Assembly: GCA_922989275.2 (NCBI GenBank) | Contig: OV277858.1 | Location: 14,653,727 to 14,717,726 of the forward strand | Length of the DNA: 64,000 bases | Reading direction: 5' to 3' | Origin: Gari tellinella | Taxonomy: Eukaryota; Mollusca; Bivalvia; Cardiida; Psammobiidae | Shown here: positions 57,250 to 64,000 of the stretch, one piece after another | How positions within the stretch are numbered: position 1 is the first letter of the stretch | How the letters are laid out: the number at the start of each line of letters is the position of its first letter | Position numbers and translations under genes: made by a program | The notes under the pieces: generated by a model | The model's database searches: none | What the model saw: only the letters and a program-made list of their open reading frames with translations | What the model was told of the DNA's origin: nothing

Positions 57250-57669
57250 AGATGCAGACGACAAACATCCTTATGAAGACGTGTCGGATGGTGACTTTGA
57301 CACTTGGCTAGATGGCAAGATAGAGATTAACCAACAACCTACCGTGCCGCTTCTAGTTTCAAACATAACCGCAACAGAGCGTTTGCCTAAGATAAACTCT
57401 GACATTGTAGACATGTATTTTGCTCAGTACTATTAAGAACCTACGCTTGACGAAGTATACAATCATGCATAAACTGAACTTAGACAAGACATTCAGCTAT
57501 CAAGTTCAAGTTAAACAGTAGTGGTGGCTGTAGGAAGTGATTTCAATTACAAATAATCTGACAACGAATCCGTCGGACCCGTTTCGACTGTATCTACGAA
57601 TTCTACTGGCGACGATTCCGACAACGAATCTGGTAACAAATCCACCGGACCTGGTTTGGATGTGGATAT
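57250..57669 (+). pseudogene. Partial copy of the zinc-finger gene, no insertion
   Basis: It is nearly identical to 53175-53228 plus 53987-54350. The frame reads DADDKHPYEDVSDGDFDT directly into WLDGKIEINQQPTVPLLVSN and ITATERL, with the empty ACTT site at 57302-57305. The zinc-finger exon itself is absent: sequence before 57250 is unrelated, although a 108-codon frame (57110-57436) runs through the junction. A stop at 57434-57436 (TAA) ends the frame before the point reached in the first copy. Its right end abuts direct-repeat copy B. It is probably a nonfunctional duplicate, unless 57110-57250 supplies a new N-terminus. Confidence 0.75.
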
Positions 57670-57671
57670 TA

Positions 57672-58025
57672 TTTACAAGAGTGAGATGGTAGAGATGTAC
57701 AGCAGACTGCTGTTTCATACTACAGTGTCCGTATGAGCATGCACAGTAGTTTTGTTTCAAGAAACTCCATGAATGAAGTTTAATATATAGAACAATAGTT
57801 TAATCTTAGAATATCCTACAAGTAGCTAGGATAATGGTTAAATTGTTGTTTTGCATTTCTGTACCATATATGTTTTAGTCGGAGTTATGCTATATCCTTG
57901 AATGTGTATTTTTTGCTTTTCAATCCGAGATATTACAATTCTTTGAAAACCCAAATATCATACAGTTTTGCACACCCATCTACAGCATGACTTCCACCAC
58001 CCATTCCGCTGAATATCTTTTTTAA
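57672..58025 (+). repeat. 354-bp direct repeat, copy B
   Basis: This is the second copy of 56455-56808 and starts 2 bases after the zinc-finger duplicate ends. With copy A it brackets about 860 bases that include that duplicate. Confidence 0.9.
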
Positions 58026-58630
58026 TAAACAAAATGCTGTAGACATTTTCGCGTTAACGTCGAAACGTCAAAGACAGTCAAACCTCTCTGTTACCACTAC
58101 CATAAATACATAAAATAGTATGTTAAAAGCAGGTCACTGTTTAAAGCAAGGTGAAAGTAAATCAGAAAGCTCCTTTTCTTCCATCCCTCTTCAAGCAGCC
58201 ACATACCCCATATACCAAATAATCAACACACTTATGTGACTGTTATAGAGGATTAACTGTACATACATAGTAACGGAAAAAAGTGTTAATATCATAAAGT
58301 TAAAATATGCAACTAATAAACAATCCTAACACCAAAGTATCACTTATATACAGTAAAAACTATCCATTACCACCACCCAAACGAAATCTGATTCATAACA
58401 GGAAAGACAGGCGACAGCCGAAAGCAAGGGAGTTTTCTGTTTTACTTTCATTCTACCCAAAACAGCCACATGCCAAAACACTAAATAAATAACGTAATAT
58501 AGTGGTAGTATTAGAGAGTTAATACTGTAAATAAAAATACTCAAGTTGATAATAAAGAAACTACTAGATCAATACAGATACAATTTATTCCTATAAGTTA
58601 TATATAAAAATAAGAAATAGGAACCAACAG
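58026..58630. other. Noncoding stretch
   Basis: It contains GTTTAAAGCAAGGTGAAAGTAA (near 58140), of the TTAAAGCAGG foldback family. The frames at 58307-58492 and 58344-58544 overlap on opposite strands and show no domain. Confidence 0.35.
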
Positions 58631-58634
58631 TAGT

Positions 58635-58965
58635 AACCTACTTAATATCGTATTGGAAATTCGCATTCATTCCATTAGGATAGAATGGGTTGAGTTTGTG
58701 AAACCAGTAAGTTTCCTTACATAGGCGGTTAATCTCATTATTTACAACTTCAAAAGGAAGAAAGCCGAAATCATTTAAAAAAATGTGAAGCTAAATTAAA
58801 ATGCGAAGCCACATGTGTTCCATATCCACGATCTTCATAATTATTGATATCAAATACATTTTCATATGTTTAGAAATTAGTTTGTTTGACCGATGTATTG
58901 CATGTTACAGTGTTTATAAACATTCAATACTATAATTTCATATAACGTTCTTAGATTTTCAACAT
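58635..58965 (-). pseudogene. GIY-YIG endonuclease remnant (Penelope-like)
   Basis: Minus-strand translation in shifting frames gives CNMQYIGQTN (the YIG half of the GIY-YIG motif), EDRGYGTHVASHFNLASHFF and then NEINRLCKETYWFHKLNPFY followed by PNGMN. The order YIG-QT, VA-HFN, R-KE-YW--KL---YP-G-N is the pattern of the C-terminal endonuclease of Penelope-like retroelements, which nicks target DNA. Two or more frameshifts and stops make it dead. No reverse-transcriptase sequence was recognised upstream (higher coordinates). A cellular GIY-YIG origin cannot be excluded. Confidence 0.65.
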
Positions 58966-59489
58966 AGGGAATATTGAAGTATGAAACACTCCCTGTACGA
59001 CTCCTTGTCAAAACGTCGGTTTCTTTGATTGTGCGACGACAGACAGGGCTTAGCACTACATGATAATGTATCTCTAAAGCCGTCCTTAACCGGGAGAGTT
59101 ATGTCGGATTTTCGTGCTTTTTTTCTCTCCCTCTCTGTCGTACCCTGAGCCCATCCATGTCTTACAGTTACTCGTGACTGCAGACTCGTCGCTTGAGTAC
59201 AATTTGACCGTTGCCATAGTGGGTTATTTTTAGCACGGGCTTGAGTGTTTAATTATTTTCCGTGTTACTAATAATCTGGTCATATAATTTTTGTTAGATA
59301 TTTTACATGTATTTACTTTTTAATTGTAAGGTTGTGGAACAGGGTTTATATTTTATGTACACTGTTCGTCTTTATAAGTGAATATAGGAGATAAGAGTGA
59401 GGTTGGGCGCCCCTAAATCCAGTTTTAACCCCCAGTGGCTGTTAGTGATTAATTTATAATTAATTATTTATTGCTGCTGACCGTACCAA
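58966..59489. other. Noncoding stretch between repeats
   Basis: Nothing recognised. The sequence is less AT-rich around 59080-59220. Confidence 0.3.
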
Positions 59490-59745
59490 GGCGGACTCCT
59501 ATGTTCACTTTGCTATATGTTTTTCTTGCGTGTGTTTTCTATTTGGTGTGTTGATGAAGAAATGGTATTGCGTGCGTGTGTGTGTGTGTGATGTTAGTGT
59601 GTGGATTGAAGAAATTGTGTGTGTGTGTGTGTTATGGTATGACTGTGTGTATGTGTGTGTTCTGCTTGAGAGGTGGGTGTATTGTTCGTGTTACCTTTCC
59701 TGCTTGAGTCTTGTTCGTATTTATTTAATTATATGTTTACAATGG
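59490..59745 (+). repeat. Dispersed GT-rich repeat, copy 2 of 3
   Basis: It matches 1-200 closely (GACTCCTATGTTCACTTTG, GATGAAGAAATGGTATTGCG, TGCTTGAGAGGTGGGTGTAT) but holds longer and interrupted (GT)n runs. The 80-codon frame here is a microsatellite artefact. Confidence 0.85.
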
Positions 59746-60036
59746 AAACACCTTCGTCTGTCACAATATTGAGATAGAGGATGAGTATTATGTACTATCA
59801 ATATAAGATTAACGAACGAAATAAATAGATAATTACGTATACTTTTAGGCCGGCTTAAAGCCAAACAAGGCTTACAACCATGAACAGAGTGAACGTTGTC
59901 CTTTTTTACAATACTTTTTATTACATTTAAACCATAGTTAGACATCTCGAAAAAAATTCATCCGGATAGTAAAATGCTCAGTTTACGAAGTTCTTGTTAC
60001 GTATTCAATTTTTGTTTACCTTTATGACCAAGTCAG

Positions 60037-60510
60037 AAGATGTGTGTGGTTGTGTATACCGCATCCCCTGTTAGAACTGTGAAGCGGTCTACATAGGGGA
60101 GACAGGCAGAAAGCTCGGTAAGAGATTAGGAGAGCATAAGAAGGACTCCAACCACACAACCACAGTCTACACACGCTTAGAAAGAAAATGTCGCTATCTA
60201 AAAAACATCCTAGCGCAGTGACTAACCATATATTGCGTCAAAATCATGTGATAGACTGGGAGAGGGTCAACATAATGGACAGGAAAATAACACATACCTG
60301 AGAAAGTTAAAAGAATTACTACACATAGCGGGGGAACCACATGCGATGAACAGGGACGAACGGGGCTACAAGATCAGCCCTATTTACAGGCATTTTTTAC
60401 TACTGGGAACCAGTCCAGTTGTAAACCCACCCTGTGACGCCACGTTACCGCGGATGTCACAGTCTGATGAATGTGCTCCAATGCAGACCAAAACTGTCAA
60501 AAAGTAAAAA
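60037..60510 (+). pseudogene. GIY-YIG endonuclease remnant (Penelope-like), plus strand
   Basis: Plus-strand translation gives VYRIPC-NCEAVYIGETGRKL and GKRLGEHKKDS, a well-preserved GIY-YIG core with its Cys pair (C--C----YIGET-R). In other frames there follow VTNHILRQNHVIDWERV, then IMDRKIT, and RGYKISPIYRHFLLL. A stop falls between the two Cys and frameshifts follow. This is the C-terminal endonuclease of a Penelope-like element. The reverse transcriptase is not seen upstream, where the GT-rich repeat lies. It has opposite orientation to the remnant at 58635-58965 and is different enough to be another family. Confidence 0.75.
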
Positions 60511-61550
60511 GACTTTTGGATAAGTCACAAGAACTTCATAAAGTGAGCATAGTTGGACATATTTGTTGAAAGGTTAAACAATCAGTGGTAGAAAGCACCT
60601 GTTTGAGCTCTCTACTCTATCCAGTCACGCAGTATACTGCAATATACCATAAAACCTCTGCCACCACGACCCCATAAAAGAAACATTGCTTGCATCTATG
60701 CAACAATACAACCTTCTAATTCACTGTCACATTGCTCGTAATGTAAATATATAACTGTATGTCAAATCACTGCAAAACATATATTCCGCTGTAATGATGT
60801 ATATGAAGAACAACCTAAATGTCTACGAACAATAAAACGGACTACGATACATAACACCCACAAGTGATTCGTTATATTTGTTCAGCGTAACGGACCAACG
60901 TTTGCACGCCTTCCCTTATCACACTTGTATAGAACTATTTGAGGTTTCCTGCGATCATCATCTATTAAATTAAGTTTTATTCATGATCGAAATAACAAGG
61001 AATTGTAGGTTAATCCACTGCTGAACAAGCGTTTGCCAAACATCCAAATGGGAGCATGTGTGTCTGTTGTATGTCTCTTTCTTCCCCTGTAGCTATATAG
61101 TTGAATCTGATAGATTGTAAAATGGCAATGAAGCAATGAAATAGACGCCTTAAATACCGACCAACCAGACCTCGTTGGCCAACTTACAATAGGGTCAAGG
61201 TCAAAGGTCAAGGTCAACACTATTGGCCCATGACAGCTATTGAAACTTCCAGAAAGGACCAGAACCAAACATGATACAGTACACTTATTTGAATCTTGAA
61301 ATCATTTGCATAATTTTAGGTCAGATAGAATTGTATTCGTTCCATACAGTGTGAATCCCTTGGACTCGCGGTTGGCGTCCGGGGTTATAATATCCAAGGG
61401 AAATAACTCAATCACAAGATCGTGAAAGACATATTTATATGTGCAATTGAGGCACAGTATTATCGGGGTTATCTAGTATTCAATAAATGCCATTATTAGA
61501 GTTGTAAACAACAAGAAACGGTTTTAAAATGGCCTGAAACACATTTTACT
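60511..61550. other. Noncoding stretch
   Basis: GGTCAAGGTCAAAGGTCAAGG (in part) at about 61194-61218 is a run of nuclear-receptor half-site words. The minus-strand frame at 60981-61268 covers it and shows no domain. Confidence 0.35.
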
Positions 61551-61771
61551 AACCTTTAGAATTATGGGGTCCGGTTTGACCCCAACCTTGTTTTGAAAAA
61601 AAAAATCAATGCGAATTGACCTATTTAGTACGTATTTCACTAAAAGTGTCAAAAACAGTCGTAGGAACAATGTCTAAAAACGTCATAAGCGTCATTAGGC
61701 TGAATACTTTTTTCAAGCAAAAATAAAGCCGCTGGGGTCCAATGGACCCCAAAGGTCCGGATGAGGGTTAA
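61551..61771. mobile_element. Small inverted-repeat element, GGGGTCC ends
   Basis: The left end AACCTTTAGAATTATGGGGT and CCGGTTTGACCCCAA faces the right end TTGGGGTCC-type words: CTGGGGTCCAATGGACCCCA, then GGTCCGGATGAGGGTTAA. The outer ends fit TTAA-CCCTCATCCGG on the right, but the left site reads CTAACC, so a TTAA duplication is only half preserved. It may be a piggyBac-type MITE. Confidence 0.5.
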
Positions 61772-63218
61772 ACGTACATGCGATTTAAAAATAATTGAAA
61801 GGTTACTTATTGCTATGTTATCAAAATACATTTGAAAATATGCCATTGCTGTAAGAAACTTTTATAAATATTAACAACAATAACAACAACAACAATGCCT
61901 CAAAAGTGTAATCCCACTCATCAGAATGAATACTATTAAAATAAATCCTATTCTCAATCGATTAAGTAAAACTGCAATTGCTAAAATGCAGCGTAAAGGC
62001 ATTAAAATATTATTCAATAGCACTTTTCTACAGTTTGTAAGTAATCTAGGAACTGACAGTTATGAAACTTCATGACAACAATAATGTGTGCTTTGATGCA
62101 GTTTAAGTGTTCTTAGAAACTTCACGTGAAACATTTCAATACTAACTTATGGCTGATTTTCGTATGGTTGCTTAGGCGTCAGTCTGTTTTGCTGCTCTTC
62201 TTGTTTGTATTGTGTTTGAGTTTTAAAAGATGGTTTAAGTGTTGTTTTTAACACGCTCCGTATTTTACTGTTGTTATTCAGTCATGTCCTCTTTACGTTC
62301 TTAACTGTGTCGAGGATGTTTAACTGCTGTGACAATTACCACAAATCAATGTCCACAATATGTCACAGTAACTTCCTCAAAAACATCATTCATAACCGAA
62401 GTCGCGATAACCAATATCGTTTTTAAAAGGCGGTATTTTACCATCGTGTTTGCTGCACCTCCAACATCTCCAGTCTGTGAGCCTACCTTATCAAGCGATA
62501 CTAATGTTGTCCTCTATCAGTTTTCGCTCATATGTGTGGTCCTTCTGGTTGGAATATTTGTATAGTTGTTATCGGTTGCTCTATTACATTATATGCATCC
62601 TCAAATGTATCATATAATTTAGCCTTGTCTTAGTTTATCAACTATTTCAATGATACTTAGAGTGTTTAGTTTGCTCATGCTACTTTCCTTTATAATACTA
62701 AACTTATAGTCCAGTGTACTTTGTTCAATCCGGCATTTTTCTTTACATCCACGGCCCAACATATCTAACAGTTAAGAATGTCCTTAGTTGCTTTCTTTTT
62801 CTGAGGGTAAAATCATCAAATATTTAGAGGAAATTGACGAAAACTAAGCGATTTTGATTAAATTAGAGAAAATAATATCTTAGAATGCTTCAAAGTACGG
62901 ACCCGTGATCTAGATAGATTATAAGCGTCATAACACGTTTTAATATATGTATTTTGTCCAGTATTGAAATCCTTGTCAAGCTTTAAATGACTATATTATC
63001 ACTATATATTCAATATCGGTCTATATTTGCTAAATATATTTGACAAATATATTTATTTTTGTTGACACAGGACATAATACCGGTATACAATTACAAATGT
63101 TGATTAAAAAATAGGTGTAGAACTACTCAGGTTAAACAACATTCCTCACCGAACGCTTTACTTATAAATGTCAAGCTTATTATTGTTGTAACCAACTGAA
63201 CATTTCCTTTTGACACCT
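61772..63218. other. Noncoding stretch, one doubtful open frame
   Basis: The open stretch 62305-62565 ends in a hydrophobic segment (FSLICVVLLVGIFV) and could be a chance frame or a terminal exon. No splice acceptor or homology supports it. Nothing else was recognised. Confidence 0.3.
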
Positions 63219-64000
63219 CCTTTCGGATTAGACAACAAGGATTTTCAGCAGTTTACACTTTTTAATTCAACGTTTGTGTAAATGCTTATCAAAACTAATG
63301 CAGACGAATAGTGTGCATCATGCTAAACGTCAATGCCAAAGGCAAACTGGATACAACGAACTAGAAAAAAAACTTGTTAAAGGTTGTTTGTATAACTATA
63401 TCATTATCTGTGTTTGATGTGCTTAACGAAACAATCTATTTTTACATACTAATTCAAAGTCATGCGAGTGTATATGCGAACATGTTAAATTTAATTAATG
63501 TTTAGTTAAGCTTAAAACACAATATATTAGAATAGAATGTAACACGTAAATGCAACTATTTTCCTGTTTTTATGTGCCGCAAAAAGATTTATCTCTAAGG
63601 ACAATACTATCATACCTCTGATTTATCATAGCATGATAATGGCGTGTGAGCTTGTTGCCGAAGTGGAATAGATATATTATTGTCCCCATAGAATAGAGTC
63701 ATTCTACACCGGATACTAGCTCAATATTAGCTATTTACGAACAAAAGCAACGTTATCTATACAGAGTTATTAGTATATGCTATAACACTTTTAACTTATT
63801 GTATTTGCTTGTTTTAATTCTAAGCTGTGATTTGCTTATTTTTAACTATAACATCAATTGTGAAATAGTTAACTGTATACTTGCCATAGTAAAATGATTC
63901 GATGTCCCTCGGGGCAAAGTTTCAAGTACAAGATTGGAAGTCGTCGTCCATTTCAATGGTCATTAAAATATATTGCTCTACATTCCCGTCTCCAGATAGA
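63219..64000 (+). repeat. Long dispersed repeat R1, copy 3 (cut by window end)
   Basis: It matches copies 1 and 2 in order: TTTTCAGCAGTTTACACTTT, GACGAATAGTGTGCATCATG, ATTCTACACCGGATACTAGC and ATGTCCCTCGGGGCAA at about 63902. The window ends inside the repeat. Confidence 0.85.

Noticed and set aside
56455..58025. 354-bp direct repeats as LTRs of a small retroelement
   Set aside because: Ends are not TG...CA, no primer-binding site or polypurine tract was seen, and the interior is a gene duplicate.
60440..60500. Hammerhead-ribozyme-like CTGATGA ... CAAAAC word after the Penelope remnant
   Set aside because: The GAAA core is not intact, and stems I and III cannot form in the required order.
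62305..62565. Open stretch ending in a hydrophobic segment
   Set aside because: It could be a terminal exon of a membrane protein, but no acceptor site or homology supports it and its length is compatible with chance.

Overview
This is a eukaryotic, AT-rich and repeat-dense genomic window with very little protein-coding sequence. It has no bacterial operons, no ribosomal RNA and no CRISPR array. The repeat content points to a mollusc, most likely a bivalve: tRNA-headed SINEs, Penelope-like GIY-YIG remnants, L1-like LINE fragments, TTAA-flanked inverted-repeat elements, and arrays of roughly 150-300 bp units of the kind common in bivalve introns. The species cannot be named from sequence alone.

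Layout. 1-6.9 kb: dispersed repeats and a decayed LINE (ORF1 plus the start of the endonuclease, 2.94-4.64 kb). 7.0-8.94 kb: a satellite of about 33 units, each built around an inverted repeat, followed by triplet repeats and a second tandem array (9.6-10.3 kb). 10.6-13.8 kb: a minus-strand LINE missing its reverse-transcriptase palm and carrying two secondary insertions. 14.0-15.4 kb: a tandem array that flips orientation near its end. 16.5-26.5 kb: mostly noncoding, with tRNA-like relics, a 1.05 kb TTAA-flanked element, inverted dispersed repeats and a 300-bp tandem array.

27.15-39.94 kb: the best candidate for a real gene. Five short exons on the plus strand join in compatible phases into a 129-residue basic protein that I do not recognise. 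All of its introns are packed with repeats, including a SINE with an exact 13-bp target duplication and two perfect X-box palindromes.

38.7-44.7 kb: clustered copies of an element beginning TTATGCCCCCGG, some of them in the last intron and downstream of the gene, a second SINE and a palindrome-ended repeat. 46.4-48.8 kb: a second minus-strand LINE with the same kind of internal loss. 48.9-50.8 kb: a tandem array whose units carry a CGACCTT/AAGGTCG hairpin.

52.9-58.0 kb: a C2H2 zinc-finger gene fragment split by a 754-bp DNA transposon, with an uninterrupted partial copy 4 kb downstream that preserves the empty insertion site. That partial copy lies between two 354-bp direct repeats. 58.6-60.5 kb: two GIY-YIG (Penelope-like) remnants on opposite strands. 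61.6 kb: a small inverted-repeat element. 63.2 kb to the end: the third copy of a roughly 0.9 kb dispersed repeat also found at 16.8 and 50.8 kb.

All coordinates of repeats were judged by eye and edges are approximate unless a target-site duplication is quoted. No database search was possible.
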